64,000 nucleotides of DNA from Geobacillus genomosp. 3 (GTDB taxonomy: Bacteria > Bacillota > Bacilli > Bacillales > Anoxybacillaceae). Below, one piece after another: positions 33,835-43,081 of this stretch. How positions within the stretch are numbered: the stretch's first letter is position 1; each line of letters begins with the position of its first letter. The position numbers and the translations under genes are program-made. The stretch spans positions 380,001 through 444,000 of the forward strand of contig NC_022080.4 in the NCBI RefSeq assembly GCF_000445995.2. The letters are read 5' to 3'. The notes beneath the pieces are model-generated. The model searched no databases. It was not told the origin of the DNA and saw only the letters and a program-made list of their open reading frames with translations.

Positions 33835-34611
33835 TCACGAGGTGGCGCCGGCGGCTGCCGACGATGACAGCAGCCGCTCAAACCATTGAATGTTGGCGCG
33901 CAGCCGGACGACATCCCCGATGATGATCATGCTTGGATTTTCGATATGTTCTTTGGCGGCAACGGCAGCGATTGTCGCCAGCGTGCCGGTGACGGTGCGC
34001 TGGCTTGACGTCGTTCCCCATTGAATGACCGCCACCGGCGTGTCCGGAGCTTTGCCGTATTTGATCAGCTGGCCGCAAATGTACGGCAAGTTGTGAACGC
34101 CCATGTAAATGGCGATCGTATCAATGCCTTTGGCGAGGCTTTCCCACTTGATGTCTTCGCGGATTCCGTCGCGGCGATGACCCGTGACAAAGGCGACGCT
34201 GGAGCTGAACTCGCGATGGGTAACAGGGATGCCGGCATAAGCGGCTGCCGCGATGGCTGACGTGACGCCGGGAACGATCTCAAACTCGATCCCGTGTTGA
34301 ACAAGCGCCTCTGCCTCTTCACCGCCGCGCCCGAACACAAACGGATCGCCCCCTTTTAAACGGACGACCGTTTTTCCCTTTTTGGCATGCAGAACGAGCG
34401 AACGGTTGATCGTTTCTTGCTGCATGACATGATAGCCGGGTAGCTTGCCGCAAAAAATGAGCTCAGCATCCGGCTTAGCATACGCCAACAAGTCTTCATT
34501 AATGAGGCGGTCGTACAAAATGACGTCTGCTTGTTGGATGCATTTCAATCCTTTGACGGTAATGAGTTCCGGATCGCCGGGGCCGGCGCCGACCAAATAT
34601 ACTTTCCCCAT
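33835..34611 (-). CDS. sumT: Uroporphyrinogen-III C-methyltransferase
   Basis: 258 residues. SAM-binding tetrapyrrole methyltransferase signatures: YLVGAGPGDPELITVKG, VILYDRLI, VRLKGGDPFVFGRGGEE, PGVTSAIAAAAYAGIPVTHR. It makes precorrin-2 from uroporphyrinogen III with two SAM, the entry to siroheme. The start at 34611 (MGKVYLVGAG) aligns with family N-termini; a Met at 34635 is possible. Homolog of B. subtilis ylnD in the cysH operon. Confidence 0.94.
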   Translation of the reverse strand: MGKVYLVGAGPGDPELITVKGLKCIQQADVILYDRLINEDLLAYAKPDAELIFCGKLPGYHVMQQETINRSLVLHAKKGKTVVRLKGGDPFVFGRGGEEAEALVQHGIEFEIVPGVTSAIAAAAYAGIPVTHREFSSSVAFVTGHRRDGIREDIKWESLAKGIDTIAIYMGVHNLPYICGQLIKYGKAPDTPVAVIQWGTTSSQRTVTGTLATIAAVAAKEHIENPSMIIIGDVVRLRANIQWFERLLSSSAAAGATS

Positions 34612-34776
34612 CGTTGTTTCAGCCCTTTCTTGCATAATCCAGCTTGCTTGCCGGTCACCGTCTTTAGGCGGCTTGAGTGAATGTGGTTGCTTTTATTGTA
34701 AACAGCCCGCCTTGGCACGAAAACGACTTTGTAAAATCGTCTCCCCCTCTTTTTTCGAGTGGGAGACACGGCATCG

Positions 34777-35388
34777 TCAGTTCGTTTCCACCGCTGGGAT
34801 GAATCCGCGCTCTCGCAAATACGCGAGCACTTGCTCGACACATTCATTTACCGAATAGCGGTGTGTTTCAATGGTCAGCTCCGGGGCTTCCGGCGCTTCA
34901 TACGGCGAATCGATGCCGGTGAATTCGCGGATTTCTCCGCGTCGCGCCTTCTCATACAGCCCTTTCGGGTCGCGCTTTTCGCACTCCTCGAGCGGGCAGT
35001 TGACGTAAATTTCGATAAACTCATTTTCTTCGACCAAGCGGCGGACGAGCGCCCGGTCTTCAGCAAATGGAGAAATAAACGCTGTTAACACGAACTGACC
35101 GCTGTCGACAAACAATTTGGCGACTTCGCCGATGCGGCGAATGTTTTCCGTCCGGTCGGCGGCGGAAAAACCGAGGTCTTTATTGAGCCCGTGGCGGATG
35201 TTGTCGCCATCGAGCACGTAATTTTGAATGCCAAGCTCAAACAGCCGTCTGGAGACGGCGTTCGCCACCGTCGATTTGCCAGATCCGGACAGGCCGGTGA
35301 ACCAAAGGATGGCGCTATGATGGCCGTTGCGTTGGCGACGATCTTCTTTTGTCACCGATGTATGATGCCAAACGATATTCGTGCTCAT
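34777..35388 (-). CDS. cysC: Adenylylsulfate (APS) kinase
   Basis: 203 residues. The P-loop GLSGSGKST lies at 32-40, followed by [19 protein letters not shown] and the C-terminal [15 protein letters not shown], all typical. It phosphorylates APS to PAPS in sulfate assimilation. It lies between sat and sumT. Since the reductase downstream in the pathway has the four-cysteine APS-type signature, the need for PAPS is uncertain; some Bacillus reductases accept both. Confidence 0.95.
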   Translation of the reverse strand: MSTNIVWHHTSVTKEDRRQRNGHHSAILWFTGLSGSGKSTVANAVSRRLFELGIQNYVLDGDNIRHGLNKDLGFSAADRTENIRRIGEVAKLFVDSGQFVLTAFISPFAEDRALVRRLVEENEFIEIYVNCPLEECEKRDPKGLYEKARRGEIREFTGIDSPYEAPEAPELTIETHRYSVNECVEQVLAYLRERGFIPAVETN

Positions 35389-35400
35389 CTCGCTCCTCCT

Positions 35401-36561
35401 TTAGCGTGTCGACGGGGTGACCGCTTCGCGTTCTTGCAACCCTTTGATCAAGACGGCGGCCACTTCCGGACGGCTGAACGTGCTCGGCGGCACTTGGCCG
35501 TTGCGCAACATTTCGCGGACTTTCGTGCCGGAAAGGACAACGTGATATTGAGCGTCGTGCGGGCACGTTTTCGTCGATGCCATGCCTTCGCATTTCGTGC
35601 AATAAAAGCTATGTTCGAAAAAGAGCGGTGTAATGCCAAGCTCTTCGGCCGTAAAGTTCGAGAAGATTTTTTGTGCATCATACGTGCCGTAATAGTTGCC
35701 GACGCCCGCATGGTCGCGGCCGACGATGAAGTGCGTGCAGCCGAAGTTTTTCCGCACCATGGCATGGAAAATCGCTTCGCGCGGCCCGGCGTAGCGCATC
35801 GCGGCCTGGAAGACGCCCAAGAAAACGCGGTCTTTCGGATAATAGTTTTCAAGCAACACTTGATAGCTTTCCATCCGGATGTCGGCCGGAATATCGTCCG
35901 CTTTCGTTTCGCCGACGAGCGGGTTTAAAAACAAGCCGTCAACGATTTCAAGCGCGCATTTTTGAATATATTCGTGGGCGCGGTGAACCGGGTTGCGCGT
36001 TTGGAAGCCGACGACCGTGTTCCAACCGAGTTCGGCAAACCGTTTCCGCGTTTCGGCCGGATCAAAATAAAACGAAGCAAACTGGCCTTTGTCGGTCCGT
36101 TTGACGAGCGTAACCGCTCCGCCGACGTACACATCCGGTTTTTCAAACAGTTTGCGCACGCCCGGGTGAGCGAGTTCGTCGGTTTTATAGACGAGCTTGG
36201 CCTCTTTCGTTTTATCCGGGCGGTAAATATCGGCGATTTCAATAACGCCGTAGACGTCGCCGTCATAAACGAGCTTCGCTTTGTCGCCTTCAGCGAGTTC
36301 ACCCGCTTTTTCTTCCGTCACCGCCAGCGTAATCGGGATGCTCCAGACGGTGCCGTCAGCGAGGCGCATCGTTTCCACGACCGCGTCGTAATCCGCTTTC
36401 GTTAAAAAGCCGGTGAGCGGGCTGTAGGCGCCTGTGCCGATCAGCTCGAGGTCGCTTAGTTCGGCTTTGGAAAGCTCGATCGTTTTCGTTGCTTCATCGA
36501 TTGGGTAATCCGGATTCCAACGGTTGATCAATGTGCCGCCATGCGGAATGCTTAAGCTCAT
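35401..36561 (-). CDS. sat: Sulfate adenylyltransferase (ATP sulfurylase)
   Basis: 386 residues. The nucleotide motif [13 protein letters not shown] (QxRNP) and the second motif [10 protein letters not shown] are present. The sequence [18 protein letters not shown] supplies three Cys and a His for a structural zinc, as known in the thermophilic branch. It forms APS and pyrophosphate from sulfate and ATP. The second Met (36561) is preferred because AGGAGG lies eight bases upstream. Between cysP and cysC. Confidence 0.95.
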   Translation of the reverse strand: MSLSIPHGGTLINRWNPDYPIDEATKTIELSKAELSDLELIGTGAYSPLTGFLTKADYDAVVETMRLADGTVWSIPITLAVTEEKAGELAEGDKAKLVYDGDVYGVIEIADIYRPDKTKEAKLVYKTDELAHPGVRKLFEKPDVYVGGAVTLVKRTDKGQFASFYFDPAETRKRFAELGWNTVVGFQTRNPVHRAHEYIQKCALEIVDGLFLNPLVGETKADDIPADIRMESYQVLLENYYPKDRVFLGVFQAAMRYAGPREAIFHAMVRKNFGCTHFIVGRDHAGVGNYYGTYDAQKIFSNFTAEELGITPLFFEHSFYCTKCEGMASTKTCPHDAQYHVVLSGTKVREMLRNGQVPPSTFSRPEVAAVLIKGLQEREAVTPSTR

Positions 36562-36592
36562 GTTCATAACCTCCTAGATTAATAGATGTTCA

Positions 36593-37666
36593 TTAAATGC
36601 CGCCGCCATGTTCGTGAAGCGAACGCTCTTCTTCGGCGACCGTTTTTTTCAAGCTGATGACGCCAAGCGTCGCCAGGCAGACGCTGAAGATGGCGATCAC
36701 CGTGTAAACGTCGCTGTCAAGCAACAGCTTCACAAGGCTGTACGAAATGACAAGGGAAAAGATGGGTGAAACAAACCATACTTTTAATAGCTGTACAACA
36801 ATCCGCTTTTGCCAAATCGACATCCCGCTTTTCGCTGTTCCGATGCCGATGATCGCTGATGTCGTAATCTGCGTAAGCGGAACAGGCAAACCAAACAGCG
36901 ACGAAATGATGACGAGCACGGCTCCCGTGCCGGAAATGGCGCTCCCTTCAAACGGGGAGAAGTTCGTGATTTTCTTCCCATTTGTTTCCAAAACACGATG
37001 TCCAAGCAAGAGGGCACCGGCGGCGACGAACAAGCCGCCGAAAATAGTTGCCGGCCCGACCACCATCAGCCCGGCCCCGACAAGCGGCCCGACGGCGTTG
37101 GCCACATTGTTCATACCGGCGGAAAACGCCTCGAGAAAGCCGGTGATGACGAGCAAGGCCATGAACGTTTTTTGCCAGCGCCCTTGTTCAAGTTGCGGGT
37201 ACTTTCGCTTGAGCGCCAAAAACCATTTGCCGACGGCCAGTGTAAACGAAAAGGCGATGATCGGGATCACGACCCATACCGACATGATAAACAGCAGTTT
37301 GTGAAAGTACACCGCCTGATAGGCGATGCCGACGCCGACGACGGATCCGACGGTGATCTCGCTCGTCGAGAGCGGAATGCCCATGATGTTCGCCGCAAAG
37401 AGTGAAATAGCCGCCGCCGTTAAAATGATGACAACGATTTTGACGGTGAGGATCGAAGACGGAATAATGCCCGACCCGATCGTTTTCACCACTTCTCCGC
37501 CGCCGAGGCTGCCGAGGAACACGCCGATGCCGCAAAGAAGGAGGGCCACCGATTTTTTCGGAATGGCGCCTGATCCGTAGGCGACACCCATTGAGGCGGC
37601 CGCGCCGCTCGCCCCGATGTTCATGGCGAAGAAAAAAGATACAATAAAGGCAATGGCAAGGAGCAT
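36593..37666 (-). CDS. cysP: Sulfate permease CysP (PiT-family)
   Basis: 357 residues with about 10-11 membrane segments and the two PiT repeats: FFAMNIGASGAAASMGVAYGSG at the N-terminus and SAGMNNVANAVGPLVGAG in the middle. PiT proteins usually carry phosphate, but B. subtilis CysP (YlnA), in the same operon position, transports sulfate. The N-terminal Asn-to-Gly region differs from the GANDxAN of phosphate carriers, consistent with that. Operon context is the main evidence for sulfate. Confidence 0.88.
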   Translation of the reverse strand: MLLAIAFIVSFFFAMNIGASGAAASMGVAYGSGAIPKKSVALLLCGIGVFLGSLGGGEVVKTIGSGIIPSSILTVKIVVIILTAAAISLFAANIMGIPLSTSEITVGSVVGVGIAYQAVYFHKLLFIMSVWVVIPIIAFSFTLAVGKWFLALKRKYPQLEQGRWQKTFMALLVITGFLEAFSAGMNNVANAVGPLVGAGLMVVGPATIFGGLFVAAGALLLGHRVLETNGKKITNFSPFEGSAISGTGAVLVIISSLFGLPVPLTQITTSAIIGIGTAKSGMSIWQKRIVVQLLKVWFVSPIFSLVISYSLVKLLLDSDVYTVIAIFSVCLATLGVISLKKTVAEEERSLHEHGGGI

Positions 37667-37681
37667 ATCATTGTTCTCCCC

Positions 37682-38389
37682 CTATGTGAGATGGAGCCCG
37701 CACTCCGTTTTCCCCTGGCCGGCCCAGCGCCCGGAGCGCAAATCGTTTGGGTCTGATGCCGGCGCCGTGCACGGGGCGCAGCCGATGCTCGGGTAGCCCT
37801 GGTCATGGAGCACGTTGTACGGAAGGCCGTGTTTATACACGTAATTCCAAACATCTTTCCACGTCCAATGAATGAGCGGGCACACTTTAATGGAACGGAA
37901 CTTGTCGTCTTTATTGATGTACTCGACATGACTCCGGGTCGGCGACTGCTCGCGGCGCAAGCCGGAAATCCAAGCGGTGACTCCGGTCAAGACTTCCCGC
38001 AGCGGAATGACTTTGCGCAGCTCACAGCATTTGTTCGGATCGCGCTTCCATAATTCGTCGCCAAATTGCGCAGCCTGTTCTTCCAACGTCAAGTGCGGCT
38101 TTTTCATCACGATGCGGAGCGACGGGTATTTTTCCTGTACCTTCGCGATCGTGTCGTACGTCTCTTGAAAATGCAGCCCTGTATCCAAAAAGACGATTTC
38201 CGCATCCGGCTTGACCTGGGAGATCAAATCAATGAGCACAATCCCTTCAATGCCGAAGCTGCAGGCGTACACAATGTCATCGCCGTATTCACGGTACGCC
38301 CAAGCGAGGACAGCCAGCGCCCCTTTTGTGTCATCATCGGACGGAAAAGACGGTTTTTCGGCCGTTTCCCATCGGTCATATGTGAGCAT
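37682..38389 (-). CDS. cysH: APS/PAPS reductase
   Basis: 235 residues. The PP-loop region ([16 protein letters not shown]) is followed by the cysteine pairs C121-C122 (NKCCELRKV) and C204-x2-C207 (GCAPCTAP), which bind a 4Fe-4S cluster, and the catalytic Cys230 (TECGLH). The four-Cys set marks the APS-type branch, which includes B. subtilis CysH. It makes sulfite. The ATG at 38389 follows AAGGAGGGGG. First gene of the operon under a SAM-I riboswitch. Confidence 0.94.
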   Translation of the reverse strand: MLTYDRWETAEKPSFPSDDDTKGALAVLAWAYREYGDDIVYACSFGIEGIVLIDLISQVKPDAEIVFLDTGLHFQETYDTIAKVQEKYPSLRIVMKKPHLTLEEQAAQFGDELWKRDPNKCCELRKVIPLREVLTGVTAWISGLRREQSPTRSHVEYINKDDKFRSIKVCPLIHWTWKDVWNYVYKHGLPYNVLHDQGYPSIGCAPCTAPASDPNDLRSGRWAGQGKTECGLHLT

Positions 38390-38461
38390 CGTTTCCCCCT
38401 CCTTAAAATCAAAGAAAATCAACGTAATTAGTCGGATATTCATCCGGCAGCGAGCAGCGTG

Positions 38462-38614
38462 GCGACAAAAACGCCCCTTCCATTTCGGAAAGAGCGGAAG
38501 AACGGAGACGCCTTATCTTCCAAAATGGATCCCATTTTGCTGGAATTAGCACCTTGCCAAATACGGCAGGTTGCCGGAGTTCATCGGGCCAGTCCCTCCC
38601 TCACTCTTGATAAG
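38462..38614 (-). ncRNA. SAM-I (S-box) riboswitch of the cysH operon
   Basis: Minus-strand RNA: P1 CTTATC (38614) pairs with GATAAG (38510). Between them come AAGAGTGAGGGAGGGACTGG, CCCGATGAACTCCGGCAACC and AAGGTGCTAATTCCAGCA, the conserved S-box segments. A GC-rich hairpin ending in GGAAGGGGCGTTTTTG (38465-38509) is the terminator. High SAM should stop transcription of cysH-cysP-sat-cysC-sumT-sirB. Confidence 0.93.
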
Positions 38615-38749
38615 CGTATGTAATGGTTGTAATTGATTAAAATTTTAGCACAATTGTCGCCAATGTCAATCCTAGTTTTTCGATAGGAATTATTTTTTTA
38701 TACACTAAGGCGGCTTCGCGGCGCTTCCATCCGGTGACAGAAGGGGGGA

Positions 38750-38974
38750 TTACCGCTTGCGCAGGCTTCCGAGCTCCTCGACAATGGCTTGTATTTCGCT
38801 TGGACTGAACGTTTCACGTTTCATGACCATGTCGTAAATGTCTTTCAGTTCGTCATACCACGCCTCGGAAAAATGGGACGGCTTAATCGCATCAATGTTG
38901 AGCATTTTTAATTTTTTCTTCAGTTGCTCAACTATATATTCGACGTTTTCCATCGACGGTTTCGACAAGTCCAT
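38750..38974 (-). CDS. yfkK: UPF0435/DUF1128 protein (YfkK)
   Basis: 74 residues: MDLSKPSMENVEYIVEQLKK, then LKMLNIDAIKPSHFSEAWYD and MVMKRETFSPSEIQAIVEEL. This short, helical, cytoplasmic protein is conserved next to yfkJ in Bacillus; function unknown. The ATG at 38974 follows GGGAGGA. It is divergent from yfkJ, as the first piece of a block with B. subtilis yfk synteny. Confidence 0.88.
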   Translation of the reverse strand: MDLSKPSMENVEYIVEQLKKKLKMLNIDAIKPSHFSEAWYDELKDIYDMVMKRETFSPSEIQAIVEELGSLRKR

Positions 38975-39184
38975 TGTTTCATTCCTCCCATGGCAAGTTA
39001 CCATGCATTGTACCATATGAGCCGGGAAAAAGGGAGAGGCAATATGGCCTGCATCAACGATGGATGGTAAAATGTAGATGCATATGCATGCCCCTCCAGA
39101 AAGAGGCAGTCAGGGGCTTGGATGAAAAGGGAAAACTAACGATAGGAAAACGGTATAGAAATAGCGAAAGGGGTTGTTGATTGG

Positions 39185-39673
39185 ATGATCAAAGTGTTGT
39201 TTGTTTGCCTCGGCAACATTTGCCGTTCGCCGATGGCGGAAGCGGTATTCCGTCATTTGGTGAAAGAACGGGGGCTTGACGGACAGATTGCCGTTGATTC
39301 AGCGGGAACGGGCAGCTGGCATGTCGGCGAGCCGCCGCATGAGGGGACAAGGCGGATTTTGAACGAGAACGCCATTGACTATTCCGGTATCCGCGCCCGG
39401 CAAGTCGGGCGCCGCGACTTGGCAGAATTTGATTACATCATCGCCATGGACGCCGCCAACTTGAGCGATTTGCGCCGGATGGCTGGGCCAAATTCAGCAG
39501 CCGTGATCGCCCGGCTGCTCGATTTTGTCCCGGATCGGGAAAAAGATGATGTGCCGGATCCATATTATACCGGGAATTTCGCCGAAGTATATGATCTTGT
39601 CCGTTCCGGATGCGAACATTTGCTTGACACGATCGTCCGCAACCATCAGCTGACTCCGAGGGAAAGGACATGA
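39185..39673 (+). CDS. yfkJ: Low-molecular-weight protein tyrosine phosphatase (YfkJ)
   Basis: 162 residues. The active site loop C8-LGNIC-R14-S15 is at the N-terminus and the general acid Asp lies in VPDPYYTGNF near 120. It dephosphorylates protein tyrosine. B. subtilis YfkJ is linked to stress resistance. The ATG has AAAGGGG upstream. It lies 27 bp before the yfkH gene, as in B. subtilis, where a small yfkI lies between; none is evident here. Confidence 0.93.
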   Translation: MIKVLFVCLGNICRSPMAEAVFRHLVKERGLDGQIAVDSAGTGSWHVGEPPHEGTRRILNENAIDYSGIRARQVGRRDLAEFDYIIAMDAANLSDLRRMAGPNSAAVIARLLDFVPDREKDDVPDPYYTGNFAEVYDLVRSGCEHLLDTIVRNHQLTPRERT

Positions 39674-39700
39674 TGAAAAAACGGAAAAGGAGGGCGACAC

Positions 39701-40534
39701 GTGTTGGTGGATATGACGTTCATCCGCGAGTTGGCCCGGCGCTTTACGGAGGATGAAGTTCCGCGGCTGTCAGCGGAGTTGGCGTATTACTTTCTGTTGT
39801 CGCTGTTTCCGTTTTTGCTGTTTTTAATGACGCTGTTGGCGTATTTGCCGATTCCACATGAAGATGTGCTTGCGCTTGTGCGGCAATATGCGCCGAAGGA
39901 GGCGCTTCATCTGATCGAGACAAATGTGCATCACTTAATGGACGAGCAAAATGGGAAACTGTTGTCGTTAAGCATTATCGGTGCCATTTGGTCCGCTTCA
40001 AACGGAATGGGCGCCATTATGCGGGCGTTCAACCGCGCTTATGACGTGGAGGAAAACCGGCCGTTTTGGGTGGCGCGCGGACTGTCGATTGTGTTGACGG
40101 TCGGGATGATCGCCGTGATTATCGTCGCGCTCGTGCTGCCGGTATTCGGCCGGATGATCGGGCTGTTTTTGTTTTCCACATTAGGGTTATCGGAACACTT
40201 TTTAACCGTATGGAATACATTCCGTTGGACGACGAGCTCGCTGCTACTGTTTGCTGTCTTTACTGCCCTTTATTATTTTGCCCCAAACAAGCAGTTGCGC
40301 TGTGTCAATGTCGTGCGTGGCGCCCTATTCGCCACCGCCGGCTGGATTGCGACATCGCTGGCATTTGCCTATTATGTCAACCACTTCGCCAATTACACGG
40401 CCATGCATGGGAGCCTCGGCGGGATGATCGTGCTGATGATTTGGCTTTATTTGTCCGGCATGGTTCTCGTTTTAGGCGGGGAAATGAACGCCATTTTCGA
40501 TTGTGGACGTGAAGGAAGAAAGCGGCTTCGTTGA
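39701..40534 (+). CDS. yfkH: YihY/BrkB-family membrane protein (YfkH)
   Basis: 277 residues with about six membrane segments. Family patterns: VPRLSAELAYYFLLSLFPFLL near the N-terminus, IGAIWSASNGMGAIMRAFNRAYDVEENRPF, and the C-terminal GSLGGMIVLMIWLYLSGMVLVLGGEMNA. The function is unknown in Bacillus; these were once misannotated as ribonuclease BN. The GTG at 39701 has AAAAGGAGGG upstream. Downstream of yfkJ in one likely operon. Confidence 0.92.
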   Translation: MLVDMTFIRELARRFTEDEVPRLSAELAYYFLLSLFPFLLFLMTLLAYLPIPHEDVLALVRQYAPKEALHLIETNVHHLMDEQNGKLLSLSIIGAIWSASNGMGAIMRAFNRAYDVEENRPFWVARGLSIVLTVGMIAVIIVALVLPVFGRMIGLFLFSTLGLSEHFLTVWNTFRWTTSSLLLFAVFTALYYFAPNKQLRCVNVVRGALFATAGWIATSLAFAYYVNHFANYTAMHGSLGGMIVLMIWLYLSGMVLVLGGEMNAIFDCGREGRKRLR

Positions 40535-40602
40535 TGTGTATAAATGATCCGTAAACCGGATAACGTAACGATGCGGGGGATTTTGATACAGGGGGGATTA
40601 CG

Positions 40603-40707
40603 ATGGCGAAGCACACGAAAAAAGACGGGGGCACGAAACAAAAAGGGAAAAACAGGCCGAAACATAAAACGAGCGGCAGCGCCAACGGCCAAAACGGCTA
40701 TCATTAA
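40603..40707 (+). CDS. Small very basic peptide, unknown
   Basis: 34 residues: MAKHTKKDGGTKQKGKNRPK and then HKTSGSANGQNGYH. Lys, Gly and His dominate; there is no hydrophobic stretch. AGGGGGG lies about seven bases upstream and a strong terminator follows, so it is likely translated. Size and composition resemble minor small acid-soluble spore proteins, but I match no known one. Confidence 0.6.
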   Translation: MAKHTKKDGGTKQKGKNRPKHKTSGSANGQNGYH

Positions 40708-40711
40708 AAAT

Positions 40712-40752
40712 GGATCCCTAGAGGTCGGTTACCGGCCTTTAGGGATCTTTTT
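40712..40752 (+). terminator. Terminator after the small basic peptide gene
   Basis: GATCCCTAGAGGTCGGT pairs with ACCGGCCTTTAGGGATC (with mismatches), followed by TTTTTAT. Confidence 0.85.
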
Positions 40753-40993
40753 ATGTAGCTGTAAATTTTGGTCACAAAGTTGCAAAATTCAGTGGCTATG
40801 TAGGTTGGGTATAATAGAAGGGGGATAGGAAGAAAGATCTATTCCTCAATTCCAATTAAAAAGAGAAGGTGCGGAAAAGGAGGATGTTTTTCCTAGGAGC
40901 CATTTTGACAAGACGAAAAAAAGCGGTGATGTGTTTGCAAAGGATCTAACATCGTTCAAAATTCAAAAAAAATGTGAGGGAGGGGGAAAGAAG

Positions 40994-41557
40994 ATGTTCA
41001 GCGGCCGGTTGGGAGGGAGAATGAGCGGCGGCATCTTCTTTTTGTTTGGCATGTTGATCATTGTTTTCTCTTCAGCGGTTGCTCCGATAAACTCCAGTTT
41101 CACGGACTCCGATTCGAACACAGGAAACATTATACGTTCCGCCTTGCTCGATATTTCTACGACACCTGCCAGCCCGACAGTGCTTTATAATATCAGTAAT
41201 TTTCTTCCCGGGGATACAGCTACGCGTTCCATAGAAATTCATAATAGCGGAAATGTGGATCTTACCTATAACATTTCTGTAACGGCAAATCCGGGCAATA
41301 CGATCCTTTGGACAGATACGGATAAGGGGCTTCAAATTGAAATTAAAGACCAAGATTCCGGGACTGTTCATTACGAGGGGCCGATTAGCATGCTTTCTGT
41401 TTCAGATATTTTGCTTGTGGCCGGCCAGTCTCATCATTTGCAGTTCAAATTGGTGTTCCCGGAAGAAGCCGATAACAGCTTTCAAAATCTTCAAGAATCA
41501 ATGACATTTCGGTTTGACGCGATGCAGTTGCCTGGCGGCGAACGAACGAATAACTAG
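40994..41557 (+). CDS. TasA/camelysin-like secreted protein
   Basis: 187 residues. A signal-like N-terminus (GGIFFLFGMLIIVFSSAVAP) is followed by SSFTDSDSNTGNIIRSALLDI, then FLPGDTATRSIEIHNSGNVDLTYNISV and a C-terminal FRFDAMQLPGG. The order of these matches TasA/CalY (M73-like) biofilm fibre proteins. The SipW-like peptidase two genes downstream, the dedicated processing enzyme of TasA, supports it. The ATG at 40994 has AGGGGGA upstream. A TATAAT lies at 40810-40815. It is less GC-rich than its neighbours, suggesting an acquired cluster. Confidence 0.75.
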   Translation: MFSGRLGGRMSGGIFFLFGMLIIVFSSAVAPINSSFTDSDSNTGNIIRSALLDISTTPASPTVLYNISNFLPGDTATRSIEIHNSGNVDLTYNISVTANPGNTILWTDTDKGLQIEIKDQDSGTVHYEGPISMLSVSDILLVAGQSHHLQFKLVFPEEADNSFQNLQESMTFRFDAMQLPGGERTNN

Positions 41558-41570
41558 CGGGTGATGCCCA

Positions 41571-42125
41571 ATGAACAAAAGGCGGGTGGCCCGTTTACTT
41601 TTGTTTATGATCACCATATTGTTTTCGTTGTTTCAAACAGCGGAAGCCAAAATGATGGTGACCACCTCTTTAGCCGGCAATGTCATTTCAACTAGCGAAC
41701 ATTTATTCTTTTTCTACAATATAGCAGGTGGAACCGCAAGGCAACCAAGAAATCGCGATGTTCCCATATTGACAGGGTTAAACGCTAGCCTATCAACAGC
41801 TGATTTTGGAACGATTAGTATTTCTCTTATAAGTATTTGGGAAATTGATGATGTGATTCGCATTCTAAACAAATCGGCAGTTACGAAATCTCTTTCCCTG
41901 TCGGTTGTGAACGGTTCTGCTCCACTCTTGGGCAGTTTGAGAAGTATCATCAGTTTCCCGGACAGAGTAACTTTGGCTCCGTGGGAGACGGTTCAAGTTG
42001 ATGCGACTATTAGCACCACTATCTTAACAGCACCTGTTGGAGAGTACACTGGCTGGGTTAAGATTACTGATCATGAGACGAATCTTAGTTATGTTATTCC
42101 AATCCGCCTGATCGTCAGTTTATAA
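41571..42125 (+). CDS. Secreted protein of unknown function in TasA-SipW-like cluster
   Basis: 184 residues. A signal peptide (MNKRRVARLLLFMITILFSL, cleavage near AEA) precedes a beta-rich body with few charges: repeated Ser/Thr stretches such as SLSTADFGTISISLISIWEI, KSLSLSVVNGSAPLLGSL and VQVDATISTTILTAPVGEY. The last part reads like an immunoglobulin-type strand fold ending in YVIPIRLIVSL. I recognise no family. It occupies the position of a fibre-accessory protein (TapA in B. subtilis) between the TasA-like and SipW-like genes, but it is not obviously homologous to TapA. Confidence 0.65.
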   Translation: MNKRRVARLLLFMITILFSLFQTAEAKMMVTTSLAGNVISTSEHLFFFYNIAGGTARQPRNRDVPILTGLNASLSTADFGTISISLISIWEIDDVIRILNKSAVTKSLSLSVVNGSAPLLGSLRSIISFPDRVTLAPWETVQVDATISTTILTAPVGEYTGWVKITDHETNLSYVIPIRLIVSL

Positions 42126-42169
42126 TTTGTGGAATGAAAAATGAGGAAATATCAAAGGGGATGAAACGA

Positions 42170-42727
42170 GTGGAAGGAAGCTTTGCCCGCGAGCGACCGA
42201 AACATAAAGGGGATATGAGGTTCGTAATAAATGTTGTATTCTGGATAGGTTCGACCTTGTTCGGCCTTTTTTTGCTATTGGTATATGGTCCATTTCTGCT
42301 CGGCTGGTCAAGTTATCTTGTTTTATCGCCTAGCATGGCCCCTGTCATCGAGCCGGGTTCGATTGTGGTTGTCCGCCCGGCCGGGCAGGTTGCATTGCAA
42401 CAAAACGATATTGTGGCATACCGAAAAAATAACGCCATCGTACTTCATCGTATCCAACAAGTTCAGGAAGAGAATGGAAAAGTATGGTTTGTATTGAAAG
42501 GAGATGCAAATGAATACGCAGATTTTGAAACAGTAACTGAAAAACAGATTATCGGAAAAATGGCGTATTCGATTCCTTATGCAGGGTATGTAGTAAAATA
42601 TGTGAGTGACAATAAAGTTTTACTTTTAATACTAGTGGTACTCGTCTTTCTGTTGTTTCATACAATGGTCACATCCCGAAGACGACCCCGCCGAACGACC
42701 TGTACAACCGAACCGGTCAAAAAGTGA
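42170..42727 (+). CDS. SipW-like ER-type signal peptidase I
   Basis: 185 residues. An N-terminal membrane segment, then SSYLVLSPSMAPVIEPGSIVVV with catalytic Ser55, and NNAIVLHRIQQV with His93 in place of the Lys used by ordinary bacterial signal peptidases. GDANEYADFETV supports the family, and a C-terminal membrane segment with a basic tail ends the protein. ER-type SipW processes TasA and TapA in B. subtilis. The GTG at 42170 follows AAAGGGG; an ATG at 42134 lacks a site. Last gene of the three-gene cluster. Confidence 0.88.
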   Translation: MEGSFARERPKHKGDMRFVINVVFWIGSTLFGLFLLLVYGPFLLGWSSYLVLSPSMAPVIEPGSIVVVRPAGQVALQQNDIVAYRKNNAIVLHRIQQVQEENGKVWFVLKGDANEYADFETVTEKQIIGKMAYSIPYAGYVVKYVSDNKVLLLILVVLVFLLFHTMVTSRRRPRRTTCTTEPVKK

Positions 42728-42734
42728 CCATTGA

Positions 42735-42766
42735 AAAAGGGCGCTCTTTCCGGAGCACCCTTTTTC
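42735..42766 (+). terminator. Terminator after the SipW-like gene
   Basis: AAAGGGCGCTC-tttccg-GAGCACCCTTT followed by TTCGC; one mismatch in the stem. Confidence 0.75.
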
Positions 42767-42797
42767 GCAAAGAACAGGCGGTTCGGTAACAGTCTCT

Positions 42798-42947
42798 TTA
42801 TTCGACGCTTTCTTCATGATGGTGGTAATACCGCTCGTAAATGTACTCGATCTCGGCGTCAGTCATGTAGGCGAGCTGTTCCCGCGACAACCCCCGCACT
42901 TTTTCGATAAACTCGATCATATTTTTCCGTTCTGCTCTGCTCATCAT
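42798..42947 (-). CDS. BH0509-family small protein
   Basis: 49 residues: MMSRAERKNMIEFIEKVRGL then SREQLAYMTDAEIEYIYERY and an acidic, His-rich end. This matches the small BH0509-type family common in Bacillaceae, function unknown. The start at 42947 has AAGGAG six bases upstream; AT-rich sequence upstream holds a likely promoter. It is not part of the yfk order in B. subtilis. Confidence 0.75.
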   Translation of the reverse strand: MMSRAERKNMIEFIEKVRGLSREQLAYMTDAEIEYIYERYYHHHEESVE

Positions 42948-43052
42948 CGCCACTCCTTTTTCTGTTTTAAAACAGTAACTTGTTATCTTGGTTTTATTAT
43001 ATAACAGAAAAAACAAAATGGTCAACGATTTTTTCAAAAAAAACAAAAAAAT

Positions 43053-43081
43053 AAAAAAGCGGTCAAGCCGCTTTTTTTTGT
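43053..43081. terminator. Bidirectional terminator at the end of the MFS gene
   Basis: AAAAAAGCGG-tcaag-CCGCTTTTTTTT, with T-runs on both strands. Confidence 0.8.

Noticed and set aside
36593..37666. Phosphate permease annotation for the PiT-family gene
   Set aside because: It lies inside the S-box-controlled sulfate operon in the position of CysP, and its N-terminal repeat is altered, so sulfate is favoured.
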